A stretch of DNA of 64,000 nucleotides from assembly GCA_016350165.1 (NCBI GenBank), contig CP066225.1, positions 3,534,001-3,598,000 on the forward strand, given 5' to 3'. Below, piece after piece: positions 35,315 through 44,311 of this stretch. Under the pieces are notes generated by a model. That model searched no databases and was not told the origin of the DNA. It saw only the letters and a list, made by a program, of their open reading frames with translations. The translations under genes were made by a program, and so were the position numbers. The stretch's first letter is position 1, and every line of letters begins with the position of its first letter. The DNA comes from Planctomycetota bacterium (GTDB lineage: Bacteria > Planctomycetota > Phycisphaerae > Phycisphaerales > Phycisphaeraceae).

Positions 35315-35521
35315 TTATTTGTTTTTGGTGTTGAAGTTGTCGACACATGTTTTGCAGATGCATGCTTTGTTTTTGAGGTACTCAGGGATTTGGTCGAGGA
35401 GTTCTTGTGGGATGGTGACAGCGATGCACCAACATTCACCTGCTTCTGTTTGATGCATGTGGCAGTTGTTGGGTTGGTTGCAGAGGGGGCAGAGTTTTTC
35501 GTTGATTGATGTATTACTCAT
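35315..35521 (-). CDS. Cysteine-rich CWC family protein
   Basis: 68 residues with CPLCNQPNNCHMHQ and ECWC followed by CICKTC. The CxxC...CWC arrangement matches the small Cys-rich CWC family, probably metal-binding. Function unknown. The start ATG at 35521 follows a purine-poor region without a clear Shine-Dalgarno. Confidence 0.85.
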   Translation of the reverse strand: MSNTSINEKLCPLCNQPNNCHMHQTEAGECWCIAVTIPQELLDQIPEYLKNKACICKTCVDNFNTKNK

Positions 35522-35690
35522 GTGGGTATTTTAGCAGGGAAAAATGTGGTGAAAAGTGGGATTGGGTTAACCATATTGGGGGAAGTGTTTTTGGGCGTTG
35601 GAGGGAGGTGAGTAGAGAGGGTGAGGGGGAGGGGGAGAATATTAATTTTCGGAATTTGCGTGGTGAGGTGGGGGTTATGAGGTTTCAGTA

Positions 35691-35889
35691 GATCGTGGAT
35701 TGGCGGCTATTGGTGAGTTGTTGCACGAGAACGTATCGTTTATTGTTAAAAACGAATAGTTGGGCGCGTTGTTTCACTAAAGCGTGTCGTTAGTTGTGAA
35801 AGATGAAATGTTGAAAGTTTTATTTCACTAGAGCGTATCGTTGGATGGTGATTTTGATGGGACGGTATTGTTGCACTAAATCGTATCGT
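35691..35889. repeat. Array-like element, locus B: lead block plus four spaced 22-nt repeats
   Basis: The lead block (35691-35711) is 20/21 identical to the one at 27088-27108. Repeats lie at 35718-35739, 35769-35790, 35820-35841 and 35868-35889. They share TTGTT at the left (TTATT in the third copy) and CGTATCGT at the right (CGTGTCGT in the second). Spacers are 29, 29 and 26 nt and differ from each other and from locus A. No gene is visible in 35522-35971. Confidence 0.88.
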
Positions 35890-35971
35890 TGATTAGGGAT
35901 TGTAAGTGTAAAGATTGTGTCGTGCAGCGAGTCGGTGGTTGGGGGTGTGTGCTTGTGAAATTTGGGTTGGG

Positions 35972-37072
35972 TTATGTGGTGATGAGTGCGTTTGTGTTGA
36001 AGGGGACGTTGGCGGCGGTGGCGACTTGTTTGAATTCTTCGATTTCGGCTTGGGTGAAGAGGAGGCCGCCGGCTTGTTGGGATTGTTGTGCGGCTTGGTG
36101 TTCGAGTTGGCCTGGCAATAGGCAGTCATCGTTACCGTGGCCGATGATGTCTTCGATGGTTGCTTTGACGTTGTCGGACTGTGAGCGGTTGTTGAGGAAG
36201 TTGTGTGATGAGAGGGCTTCAGGGTGGATGATTTGGAAGAAGAAGTTTGGCGTTGTTTTTTCGTTTGTGCCGGTGGGGATGCGTTCGGGGCGTGAGCGTA
36301 GGGTTGGGATTGATGCGCCGGTGAATGCGGCGAGTAGTTCGTTGATGAGTGCGAGGCCGTAACCTTTGTGCTTGCCGAAGGTGATGAGTGCGGAGACTTT
36401 GGATGGGTCTTGTGTTAGGTTGCCATCTTTATCGACAGCGGAGTCTGGTGGTAGTTGTTTGCCTTCACGAAGGAATTGCTGAACGCGTCCCATTGCGACG
36501 GTGCTTGTTGCCCAGTCGATGACGATGGGGAAGCCGATGGCGTTGGTTGTTGGGAAGCCCCATGAGTGTGGGTTTGTGCCGAGGGTTGGGTACTTGCCCA
36601 TGAAGGGAACGACTTCGGCGAGAGCGGCGGTGCAGCATGTGTAGGCGATGTAGCCACGTTTTGCGGCTTCCATGACGTAGCCTCCACCCCAGAGGTAATG
36701 GAAGGCATGATCGACGGAGACGATGCCTGTGCCATAGGTATCGGCGAGTTCGATGGCGCGATCGATTGCTTGGAAGGCGACGGCTTGGCCTAACTTACGG
36801 TTAGCATCCCAGCACTCAGTGGCTTTGAACTTTGAAGGTATGACGTCTATCGATGCATTAGGGACACAGCCGGGGTTGTTTTTGTTGCCTGAGCCGAAGA
36901 GATCGTCGAGGTGTAGGGCTTTGATGGCGTTGTGGGTTTTGATGCCATGCCATGCGGCGAGCTGACAGAAACGTGTTGCTTGTGCGGCTTCATCTGGGGA
37001 GAAGCCACGTGTTTGATATGCGGCGTCAACGATCTGGTTATGAAGTTCGACAGGAAGGATGTAATCGCCCAT
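35972..37072 (-). CDS. Ldh2/malate-lactate dehydrogenase family oxidoreductase
   Basis: About 366 residues of the NAD(P)-dependent Ldh_2 family (malate, L-lactate, ureidoglycolate and related 2-hydroxyacid dehydrogenases). Family marks are GIKTHNAIKAL near the N-terminus, LGTNPHSWGFP, DWATSTVAMGRVQ and FGKHKGYGLALINELLAA. The substrate cannot be fixed. Start 37072 is chosen because the family begins at about this point and AAGAG lies 8 nt upstream; the preceding in-frame sequence is poor in character. Confidence 0.92.
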   Translation of the reverse strand: MGDYILPVELHNQIVDAAYQTRGFSPDEAAQATRFCQLAAWHGIKTHNAIKALHLDDLFGSGNKNNPGCVPNASIDVIPSKFKATECWDANRKLGQAVAFQAIDRAIELADTYGTGIVSVDHAFHYLWGGGYVMEAAKRGYIAYTCCTAALAEVVPFMGKYPTLGTNPHSWGFPTTNAIGFPIVIDWATSTVAMGRVQQFLREGKQLPPDSAVDKDGNLTQDPSKVSALITFGKHKGYGLALINELLAAFTGASIPTLRSRPERIPTGTNEKTTPNFFFQIIHPEALSSHNFLNNRSQSDNVKATIEDIIGHGNDDCLLPGQLEHQAAQQSQQAGGLLFTQAEIEEFKQVATAANVPFNTNALITT

Positions 37073-37358
37073 GGTTATGCTCTTGGAAGTATGCGTGATT
37101 GTTAAAAAGTGATGATGAAAGATTGCAAGATTTCGCATTTATTATCAGGGATAGATGAGGGGGAGACCAGAAAGGGCTGGAAAATAAGGGGTTTGTGGAG
37201 TGGAGGGGCGAAAAAGTCAAAAAATAGTGTGAAAGTGTGTGTTTTTCTAGTTAGTCGATGGTTTGGTGATGGGCAGAGAGTAGAATGTTGCGAGTAGATA
37301 TGCAGTTTTGATGGCTGCATGCACACACAGAATTGATTGGGCACATTGAGGGAAATGT

Positions 37359-38822
37359 ATGAGACGGGTATCAGTATACGCGGCACTTTTGCTGTTGTTT
37401 GTAGGTGTAGCACAGCTGCATGCGGATGAAACGAAGGTCAAGAATGTGATCGTAATGATTGCTGACGGATCTGGTTTTAATGCACTTGAAGCGACACGTA
37501 TGTGGCGGGGCGAGGGGTTTATTTATGATGCGGATGATTGGGATAAGTATGCGATGACGACTTATTCCTTTGCACGTAATAACAAGGCGACGGAGCAGGA
37601 TGCTGAGCGTGTTTATGATCCTGTGAAGTCTTGGGATGTGCGGCCTGTTGAGGGTGAGAAGCGTGGATATCCATATTGTTTTGAGGGGTATAAATGGCAC
37701 ATGAATAATTATCCTGATTCGGCGGCGACGATGTCGCAGATGATGACGGGTCAAAGGATGTATAACGGTTCGATCAATACGTTGCCTGATGGGACGCCTG
37801 CGGTGAGTGTGCCTGAGATGGCGAAGAAGGCTGGTAAAAAGGTTGGATCTATTTCTACCGTGTTTATGAGTGATGCAACGCCTGCGGCTGGTGGTGGTGC
37901 GCATCATGAGTATCGTGGTTATCAGGATGTGATCGCGAACGAGATGTTTGATGCAGGTATTTGTGATGTGATTGGTGGAGCGGGGAATCCTGATTACAAC
38001 AACAATGGTGATCGGGTGAGGCCAATGACGGAGGGGGATTACAAGTTTGTTGGTGGGCAGAAGACATGGGAAATGCTGAAGCGTGATGTGCATCCAAAAG
38101 GTTGGAAACTGATTGAAGATAAAGAAGAGATTGAGAAGCTTGCGAGTGGCGAGTTGGTTTTGAATGGTAAGGTTGTGATGGTGCCTAAGGTGAGGGGCAC
38201 GTTGCAGCAGGGGCGTAAGTCGGAGGGTAATCCGAGAGAGACTGCGCCGGGTGATGATGTGTTGAATGATAATGTGCCAACACTTGCGGCGATGACACAG
38301 GCGTCGTTGAACCTATTGGGTAAGGATAAAAATGGGTTTTTTCTGCAGGTTGAAGGTGGTGCGGTTGATAAGGCGATGCATGCAAATCAGACGGGGCGAA
38401 TGATTGAAGAGTATGATGATTTTCATGATGCGGTGAAGGTTGTGTCTGATTATTTGGATGCGAATACGGAGGGGAATAACTGGAGTAATACGATGGTGAT
38501 TGTGACGGCGGATCATGATCATTTAATCATGGGACCAGAGGCGGACAAGATTCCGTTCCAGCCGTTGGAGGATCGTGGTAAAGGAAAAGTGCCAGGAAAT
38601 AAGTGGTTTTATAACAGCCACAGTAATATGCCGGTCCCGTTCTTTGTGAAGGGGCAGGGGGCTGAGTTGTTTGAGAAGCTGCCTAAACAGTTGGATAAGT
38701 ATGAAGTAGAGGGACGTACTTTGGGGAGAGGAGCGTATTTTCATCAGATTGATATGGGGCAGACGCTGCTTGGTGTTTATCAAAAGCAGATTGATGCAAA
38801 AAAAGCAGAAGCGACTAACTGA
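37359..38822 (+). CDS. Alkaline phosphatase (PhoA superfamily), secreted
   Basis: A 487-residue protein with signal peptide ending QLHA. Zn/Mg ligand region VIVMIADGSGFN, nucleophile Ser in YPDSAATMSQMMTGQ, metal-site EGGAVDKAMHANQ, TADHDHL and HSNMPVPFF are all in order. It would release phosphate from organic esters outside the cytoplasm. Start 37359 follows GAGGG. It converges on a secreted zinc phospholipase/nuclease gene, sharing a bidirectional terminator. A Pho box was not identified. Confidence 0.95.
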   Translation: MRRVSVYAALLLLFVGVAQLHADETKVKNVIVMIADGSGFNALEATRMWRGEGFIYDADDWDKYAMTTYSFARNNKATEQDAERVYDPVKSWDVRPVEGEKRGYPYCFEGYKWHMNNYPDSAATMSQMMTGQRMYNGSINTLPDGTPAVSVPEMAKKAGKKVGSISTVFMSDATPAAGGGAHHEYRGYQDVIANEMFDAGICDVIGGAGNPDYNNNGDRVRPMTEGDYKFVGGQKTWEMLKRDVHPKGWKLIEDKEEIEKLASGELVLNGKVVMVPKVRGTLQQGRKSEGNPRETAPGDDVLNDNVPTLAAMTQASLNLLGKDKNGFFLQVEGGAVDKAMHANQTGRMIEEYDDFHDAVKVVSDYLDANTEGNNWSNTMVIVTADHDHLIMGPEADKIPFQPLEDRGKGKVPGNKWFYNSHSNMPVPFFVKGQGAELFEKLPKQLDKYEVEGRTLGRGAYFHQIDMGQTLLGVYQKQIDAKKAEATN

Positions 38823-38850
38823 TGGTTAGGCGTTTGAAGATTGAAATTAA

Positions 38851-38874
38851 AAAACCCCGTCATAATGGCGGGGT
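38851..38874. terminator. Bidirectional terminator between alkaline phosphatase and nuclease genes
   Basis: AAAACCCCG pairs with CGGGGTTTT; the stem extends inward with TCAT/ATGG (one G-T pair). A-rich and T-rich flanks on both sides let it serve the two convergent genes ending at 38822 and 38897. Confidence 0.88.
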
Positions 38875-38896
38875 TTTGTTTTGGTAAAGGGTTGGG

Positions 38897-39871
38897 TTAT
38901 TTGGCGGATTCTGCTTTTTGCTTGTCGGGTACTTTGTCTGGATCGAATTGGTTATCGAAGAGATCACGGTCGAGCCAGAATGGGACTTCCATTTTCTTGG
39001 AGTTTTCCCAAGCGCTTAGGTAGAGGCTTGCGGTGAACCAAGCTGCGGCACGTTCACGGTCTACTGTGAATGCGATGACGTCTTTGTCGTAAAGATCGAG
39101 ATCGCGTGTGGCAGGCATTTTAGGTTCGAGTTCGTAAGCTTGTTTCACGTAGCTGTTGCTTTTGTGAAGTTCATCGACGGTGAATGTGAAGACATCATCT
39201 TCAGAAGCAAGTGGAGCTAATTTTTCTTTGAAGATTTGGTTGAATGAGAGTTTGCTTGGGAGTGAGTCGATTTTGGCATGGATGCCTTTTTGAGTGATGG
39301 AGCCGTCTTCGTGAACGTAGCCGTTGTGGTGGATGGAGGTATGAAGTGGCATCTTCATGTCGGCGGAGTAGTGAGAGAGAATGCCTGCGTAGATGAGGCA
39401 TTTCATTTGGATGTGTGGGTTGTCTGGGCTCTTGCGGTACTCTGAAAAAGCGGTGGTGAGGCGTTGGGTCCATTCGGTGATGGCGTATGGGGCGGTGCCA
39501 ACTTTGGTTGGGCTAAGGTCGAGTTCTTCGCAGAGTTTGTAGAATTCGTAGCGTGTTTTTGGGAGTTTTCGGTTGCCGATGAATTCAATATCCATGTAGT
39601 GTTCGCTGGACTCGAGGTTGGTGAGTTGAGGCGTTGCGCGGGACTTCATGACATCGGGGTCGATGGATAGATGAGCGATGGTTTTAACGCCGTCTTTGAA
39701 GAAAGCGGGGAAGTCATCGGGGAGGTTTTGGGTTGCGGCCATGGCTGCGTAGTAATGACCTTCATCGTGCCATGCTTGTGTTGTGTCAGGTAGCATCCAC
39801 GTTGCTGTCATCGCTGCTGTCGCCAGTGTCAGCGTCGTCAGTTTTTTGAGCATCTTTTGTTTCTTGCGCAT
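38897..39871 (-). CDS. Secreted zinc-dependent phospholipase C / S1-P1 nuclease family protein
   Basis: A 324-residue protein. After a signal peptide ending TTQA the mature chain would begin with Trp34, and WHDEGH gives W1 and H6, as in P1 nuclease. The other ligands fit by spacing: D71 or D73, H91, H167-D171-H177 (HYSADMKMPLH) and H198-D202 (HAKID). All nine expected trinuclear zinc ligands are thus present. The enzyme should cleave single-stranded nucleic acid or phospholipid head groups. The start at 39871 has GGAAGA about 9 nt upstream (39853 is an alternative). The gene overlaps the upstream LTD gene by 86 nt in another frame. Confidence 0.88.
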   Translation of the reverse strand: MRKKQKMLKKLTTLTLATAAMTATWMLPDTTQAWHDEGHYYAAMAATQNLPDDFPAFFKDGVKTIAHLSIDPDVMKSRATPQLTNLESSEHYMDIEFIGNRKLPKTRYEFYKLCEELDLSPTKVGTAPYAITEWTQRLTTAFSEYRKSPDNPHIQMKCLIYAGILSHYSADMKMPLHTSIHHNGYVHEDGSITQKGIHAKIDSLPSKLSFNQIFKEKLAPLASEDDVFTFTVDELHKSNSYVKQAYELEPKMPATRDLDLYDKDVIAFTVDRERAAAWFTASLYLSAWENSKKMEVPFWLDRDLFDNQFDPDKVPDKQKAESAK

Positions 39872-40523
39872 TGTTTTTGTCTTCCGTTCTTACAAATCCC
39901 GGAGAGCCTGTGTCAGTTTTATCGTAGTCTGCTGTAATCTTGTTGTTGATGGCGCCGTTGGTGCCAAGTTTTGATTTGTGCCAATTTTCGCCGTTGTCGT
40001 TCTCTGTTGACGAGAGTTTGTCGAGTGCGAGGTAGATGCTTGGTCCTTGCTTGGAGTCGCTTGGCCAAGGGCGATTATCGTCATAGTTTAACCTATCGAT
40101 GACCTGACCTGAACTATCACATAAGGTTAAAATTTCATTTGTATCGGTGGGGTTGTTGGCGAGGCCTTTCATGCCGCCGTTGTTCCATTTTTTGACAGGA
40201 ATGACGGGCGCGTCACATTTCCATGCCTCTTTGAATTTCTCAACGGTCTGATCACCAGGGATGAACACGATGGCTTGGTTGGGCTTGATTTCGAGGTCTT
40301 CGGGGAAGGCTTCTGTTTTGCCATCTTCATCGGCGAGGTAGTAGCCTGCGAGTGAGACGGGTTCAGTGCCGGTGTTGTAGAGTTCGAGCCACTCAGTTTT
40401 TGCAGGGACTTTTTCCTTGCTGGCGGGGTTGTACATGAGCTCTGTGAAGATGACTTCTGCGTTGAGATTGGTGCAGAGGATGGTGAATGTGATGAGAATT
40501 GAAGAGTAAATTAGCTTTGTCAT
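39786..40523 (-). CDS. Secreted lamin-tail-domain (LTD) protein
   Basis: About 245 residues with signal peptide ending LNAE. The LTD domain spans roughly residues 22-175: VIFTELMYNPA, EWLELYNTGTEPVSLAGYYL, then strands up to DRLNYDDNRPWPSD. All are typical of bacterial LTDs, which are often linked to secreted hydrolases. The C-terminal 35 residues are acidic low complexity and are encoded over the first 86 nt of the downstream nuclease gene. GGAGG lies 7 nt before ATG 40523. Confidence 0.88.
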   Translation of the reverse strand: MTKLIYSSILITFTILCTNLNAEVIFTELMYNPASKEKVPAKTEWLELYNTGTEPVSLAGYYLADEDGKTEAFPEDLEIKPNQAIVFIPGDQTVEKFKEAWKCDAPVIPVKKWNNGGMKGLANNPTDTNEILTLCDSSGQVIDRLNYDDNRPWPSDSKQGPSIYLALDKLSSTENDNGENWHKSKLGTNGAINNKITADYDKTDTGSPGFVRTEDKNNAQETKDAQKTDDADTGDSSDDSNVDAT

Positions 40524-40586
40524 GGTTAGCCTCCAACGTTTTAGGATACCAAGAGGTGTCTTGGTAGTCACGACATATTGGGGGTA

Positions 40587-40624
40587 TAAAAAAAGACCTG
40601 CCACTCGAAGGGAGAGGCAGGTCT
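40587..40624 (-). terminator. Intrinsic terminator of the Gfo/Idh/MocA gene
   Basis: AGACCTGCC (40594-40602) pairs with GGCAGGTCT (40616-40624); on the minus strand a run of T follows. Confidence 0.92.
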
Positions 40625-40671
40625 GCATCTATAAGATGTGCACTGCAGGGTCTTATATCAAATTGATTTAG

Positions 40672-41850
40672 TTATTTAGCGCAACAGGCTTTTTCGTTGA
40701 GGCCTGCTTTTTCCCACCATTCGGTGAGTTCGATGACGGTGCCTTCGTCCATGGCTTTGTCCATCGCGAAGCAGGTTGCTGCTGCGACGAGACCGTCTTC
40801 GAGTGATGCTTGTGGAGCGACACCTTTGGTCATGGTGTCGATGATACCCTTGACCATGATGATGTCTCCGTCGCCGTGGCCGCCACCGGTTGCGTCGATG
40901 ACAGTCGTTGGTGCTTCCCAATCGATAAGGCGGAGCTCGATTTTGCCTGTGATGAGATCTGCACGGACAGCGCCTTTGGTGCCGAGGATGTACATGCGAC
41001 GTTCGGGGATGCCAGCGTTGCATGAAGTGTGGAATGTGACGTTGACGCCGTTTTCGTATTCAAGGATGCCGACTTGGCTGTCGACGATGTCCTTGTCATC
41101 ACGGAAAGGTGTTTCGTGAGAGTACATCCAGCCTTGGTATGCGGGGCGACCTTCTTTGTTGGGGCCGATGCGATCTTGGTGATGCTTGTTGGCTTCAGTG
41201 AAGAAGGAGCAGTTGCCGAAGCTGGCAACGCGTTTTGCTTTTGATCCAATGATCCAGTTGACGAGGTCAACGTCGTGGCAGCACTTCTCAAGGAGGTGTG
41301 TGCCGGCGAGTTCGGTTTGGCGGCGCCAGTCTTGGTGGATGTAACCGCCGTGATTGAACTCGAGTGTTTCGTTGAACTCGAAGCTCATGAGGTCGCCGAT
41401 TTGGCCGGACTTTACGATCTCGTTGATCTTGTTGTAAAGGGTGGCATAGCGGAGTACGAGGCCGAAGGAGAAGATTTGTCCCGGGGCATCGTTCTTTGCC
41501 TTTTGCATCGCGAGGCAGTCATCGAAGTTTGTTGCCAGTGGTTTTTCGCAGAAGACGTGCTTGCCACAGGATAGTGCTTTGATTGCATGTTCTGCATGGA
41601 AGCAGTTCCATGATCCGATCATGATCCAGTCAATTTGGTCGGATTCGCAGAGGCTTTCGAAGCTATCGAAGATGATGGCTTCGGAGGCATCACAGCGAGC
41701 CTGACATTTCTTGATGGACTCAGGGTTGGGGTCGAATAGACCCGCGATTTTGACTTGATCGCACTGTTTATCCAGTTTTTCGACAACATCCATTAAGCGG
41801 AAGCCGGGACCGATCAAACCTACTCTTACGATTTCATGGCTGTCTGCCAT
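40672..41850 (-). CDS. Gfo/Idh/MocA-family NAD(P)-dependent oxidoreductase
   Basis: 392 residues. The N-terminal Rossmann start VRVGLIGPGFRLMDVVEKL and the EKPLATNFDD motif, whose Lys is the usual active-site residue of the family, are present. The C-terminal beta-sheet domain contains the HLLEKCCHDVDLVNW stretch. Such enzymes act on sugars or inositols; the substrate is unknown. It is divergent from an AraC-type regulator 92 nt away, which probably controls it. The GC- and Cys-rich C-terminal tail (ACCAK) is unusual. Confidence 0.92.
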   Translation of the reverse strand: MADSHEIVRVGLIGPGFRLMDVVEKLDKQCDQVKIAGLFDPNPESIKKCQARCDASEAIIFDSFESLCESDQIDWIMIGSWNCFHAEHAIKALSCGKHVFCEKPLATNFDDCLAMQKAKNDAPGQIFSFGLVLRYATLYNKINEIVKSGQIGDLMSFEFNETLEFNHGGYIHQDWRRQTELAGTHLLEKCCHDVDLVNWIIGSKAKRVASFGNCSFFTEANKHHQDRIGPNKEGRPAYQGWMYSHETPFRDDKDIVDSQVGILEYENGVNVTFHTSCNAGIPERRMYILGTKGAVRADLITGKIELRLIDWEAPTTVIDATGGGHGDGDIIMVKGIIDTMTKGVAPQASLEDGLVAAATCFAMDKAMDEGTVIELTEWWEKAGLNEKACCAK

Positions 41851-41887
41851 CTTTCAATTCCTATCAAACTGCATTTGAATTAAGGGC

Positions 41888-41915
41888 TTTACGTGTCTGA
41901 GCAATAAGATATAAT
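41888..41915 (+). promoter_or_regulatory. Predicted promoter of the araC-type gene
   Basis: TTTACG (41888-41893), 16-nt spacer, TATAAT (41910-41915). It lies in the 92-nt divergent region, so an AraC dimer bound here could regulate both genes. Confidence 0.5.
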
Positions 41916-41942
41916 ATCGGAAAAGGTAATAACATAGCCAAA

Positions 41943-42905
41943 ATGACGCAAAATTTAACAATCTCGACGGATATTACGATTCCACCCCCTCCACCAGACC
42001 AAAAATTGGCTGAAGGTACTGATTGGGATCGTCTTGAGCGTGCAGTCTGTGGGATTTCAGACTGGCGTGAGATGTACATGCAGCATATTTCGGGTGAAAT
42101 CACGATCCCGGACAAGGTGTTGATGTTCAAACGTCGTGCTCCGATGTTGGGGCCTGCTCATAGACATGGTCGATTTGTGTTGATCATTCCGATCCGTACG
42201 CGTGCGGATGTGATTATTGATCAGACGTTTTATCGTATTGGGCCGAGCCAGGCGTTGTTGGTATTTCCGTGGCAGTTCCATCACTTTGCGAATTTTGAGG
42301 AAGAGGAACTGACGTGGTTGTTTATGACGTTTGAGTTGAAGGATGAGAAATTGATTGCTCCGTTGCGATCGACGCCGTTGTCTTTGAATCAGCAGATCAA
42401 TCAAAACCTGATCACGTTGACGGAGATTTATGAGGCGCGTGATGCTTCTGTTTCAGCGGTGGAGCAGGAGATTCGCATGCGGTTTGCTCTTGTGTTGCAG
42501 CAGTTGTTGAGGCAGGTGCAGAGACAGATTAAGCCGTTTTCAAGTACGTCGGGTGATATCAGGTCGGCTGCTGTGCCACACTTATCGTTGTTTGAATCAG
42601 TGGCGAGATTCTTGCTTGATAACATGGAAGAGCCTGTGTCGGTGGATGATGTGGCAGAGTGTTTGGCGATGTCGAACTCGCATCTTCGTGAGCGTTTCCG
42701 TAAACAGTATGGCATGTCGATTGGGCATTACATCAGGCAGGTGAAGATGCACCATGCGATGCGGTTGTTGTCGACGACAGATTTGTCTGTGGCACAAGTT
42801 GCTTCACGAACAGGTTTTCAATCGGTGTATGCGTTCTCGAGATCGTTTAAACGAGAGACGTCGAAATCACCTCGTCAGTTCCGTGACAGTTTAATCAATG
42901 ACTAA
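41943..42905 (+). CDS. AraC-family transcriptional regulator
   Basis: A 320-residue regulator. The N-terminal cupin-like sensing half includes AHRHGRFVLIIPIRTRADV and YRIGPSQALLVFPWQFHHF, as in sugar-responsive AraC proteins. The C-terminal half holds two helix-turn-helix motifs: VDDVAECLAMSNSHLRERF and VAQVASRTGFQSVYAFSRSF, ending with the signature KSPRQFR. It is divergent from a Gfo/Idh/MocA oxidoreductase. The effector is unknown. Confidence 0.94.
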   Translation: MTQNLTISTDITIPPPPPDQKLAEGTDWDRLERAVCGISDWREMYMQHISGEITIPDKVLMFKRRAPMLGPAHRHGRFVLIIPIRTRADVIIDQTFYRIGPSQALLVFPWQFHHFANFEEEELTWLFMTFELKDEKLIAPLRSTPLSLNQQINQNLITLTEIYEARDASVSAVEQEIRMRFALVLQQLLRQVQRQIKPFSSTSGDIRSAAVPHLSLFESVARFLLDNMEEPVSVDDVAECLAMSNSHLRERFRKQYGMSIGHYIRQVKMHHAMRLLSTTDLSVAQVASRTGFQSVYAFSRSFKRETSKSPRQFRDSLIND

Positions 42906-43131
42906 TGATTCTCTTGTGATTGATTCGCAAAGATGTGATTTATGCCTTTAAAATTGTTATCTATGGCATGGGCTATTGATTTAAAATGTCTGCATGAAAC
43001 AAAATGAAATGTGGTACGTCTTTATATATAAACGTAGCACATTTTGATACGTGTTAGTAAATGTTTGTGACTTGTAGCGTTAAGTTTTGATGAATCATTT
43101 GCTTTTAGATTAGCAATTCCGGGAGATATAG

Positions 43132-43356
43132 ATGTTTCAATTAAAGGGGTATGCGCCTGGTTGGATGGCGCAGTGTATTCGGTGTGGACATATCAAGAAA
43201 GCATCGGATTACGGTTTATTCAGGTTTGGTAAACGCAAAGATAAATTTGCATCACGCACTTGTAAGCATTGCAAAACTTATACGACTTTGAAGTTGTATA
43301 AGGTGCAAGGTGACATGGCTGTTGTGAAAACGTCTAATCGAAAGTTAGGTGTTTGA
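43132..43356 (+). CDS. Small zinc-ribbon-like protein, 74 residues
   Basis: Two CxxC pairs (CIRCGH near residue 15 and CKHCK near residue 45) separated by about 30 residues suggest a zinc ribbon. The chain is basic (FGKRKDKFASRTC). GGGAG lies before the ATG. No exact family recognised; a nucleic-acid-binding role is possible. Confidence 0.72.
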   Translation: MFQLKGYAPGWMAQCIRCGHIKKASDYGLFRFGKRKDKFASRTCKHCKTYTTLKLYKVQGDMAVVKTSNRKLGV

Positions 43357-43378
43357 AATTGTTGTTGATCGGTGGTAT

Positions 43379-44311
43379 TTAGATGCGTTGTTTACGTTGA
43401 CGGCTATGAAGTAATACTGCGCCGGTCATAAGTAATATTGCAGAAGCAGGTTCGGGGACAGATGGAAGATCGCCGTCGAAAAGGATATGGTTTTGTTGGA
43501 ATGTTGCGTTCATTGAGTCAAGAACCAGTTGGCCCCAGATGACGCCGCTGCCGCCTTGCATTGTTGCGTTTGGTGCGAGGATGCTGCCATGAACAGCAAT
43601 ACCAGAAAGATTGAGGTTGGTGGCTTCTGAAAAGTTGAAAAGTACACGTTCTCGGTGCGAGATGATACTTTCCATATTCATGTCGGTCATGCCAGCGTTT
43701 GATCCTGTTACGTTGATCAGAATCGTAGCGTTGGAATTGATATTACTGAAGTCAATGCCCCACGCACTGTCGAGTGTTGGGTTATCGATGTTGAAGATTT
43801 GCAAACTATCGGTGTTGTCACCAGTGAAGGTGAGCCCGCCGAAATTGTTGACGAATGAACCTGTTGTTGAGATGCTTGCGAGCTGATTTGAATAATCAGT
43901 AAGTGTGGTTTTTGCTGCAGAGAAATCAATGGGACTCGTAATTCCTTGGTGTAATGTTCCGTCGATTGTTGCGGTTTGTGGGATAGTGTTTTGCACAGCA
44001 GGTGCAGTGATATATGCATCGCCGTGAAAAACACGGCCACTTTGGAAATTCAGTTCACCACCAACAACAAGTACTTTGTCGTTAGAAGCAATTTCAGTGG
44101 GTGATAATTGATCACCAACGCTGTAGTTTGAAATCAATGCGTTGCCACCGATCGCAAGACGACCTTGTGTATCGGATGAGCTAAAGGTTGCATCATTAAA
44201 GATAAGTGTGTTGTAATCATTGATTACAGGAAGTGGGGCTGCATTAACTGCTGGTGTTGCAGATAGAATAGCTGTAGCGCAAAGCGCTGTAAAAATAGAA
44301 TAAGTCTTCAT
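43379..44311 (-). CDS. Choice-of-anchor A PEP-CTERM protein
   Basis: 310 residues with signal peptide ending AVNAA. The body matches choice-of-anchor A domains: DYNTLIFNDATFSSSDTQGRLAIGGNA near the start, RVLFNFSEATNLNLSGIAVHGSILAPNATM and GSGVIWGQLV near the end. These domains are found with varied C-terminal sorting signals. Here the tail is VPEPASAILLMTGAVLLHSR plus basic residues. A cell-surface or matrix protein is likely. Confidence 0.92.
   Translation of the reverse strand: MKTYSIFTALCATAILSATPAVNAAPLPVINDYNTLIFNDATFSSSDTQGRLAIGGNALISNYSVGDQLSPTEIASNDKVLVVGGELNFQSGRVFHGDAYITAPAVQNTIPQTATIDGTLHQGITSPIDFSAAKTTLTDYSNQLASISTTGSFVNNFGGLTFTGDNTDSLQIFNIDNPTLDSAWGIDFSNINSNATILINVTGSNAGMTDMNMESIISHRERVLFNFSEATNLNLSGIAVHGSILAPNATMQGGSGVIWGQLVLDSMNATFQQNHILFDGDLPSVPEPASAILLMTGAVLLHSRQRKQRI

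Noticed and set aside
35691-35889. CRISPR array
   Set aside because: Repeat and spacer sizes are similar to CRISPR, but the 22-nt repeats differ from each other at several positions, there are only three or four per locus, the same lead block and repeats occur at a second locus, and no cas gene lies in the window.
43132-43356. Ribosomal protein of the L31/L36 or S14 type
   Set aside because: The two CxxC pairs suggested a zinc ribosomal protein, but length and spacing match none I know.
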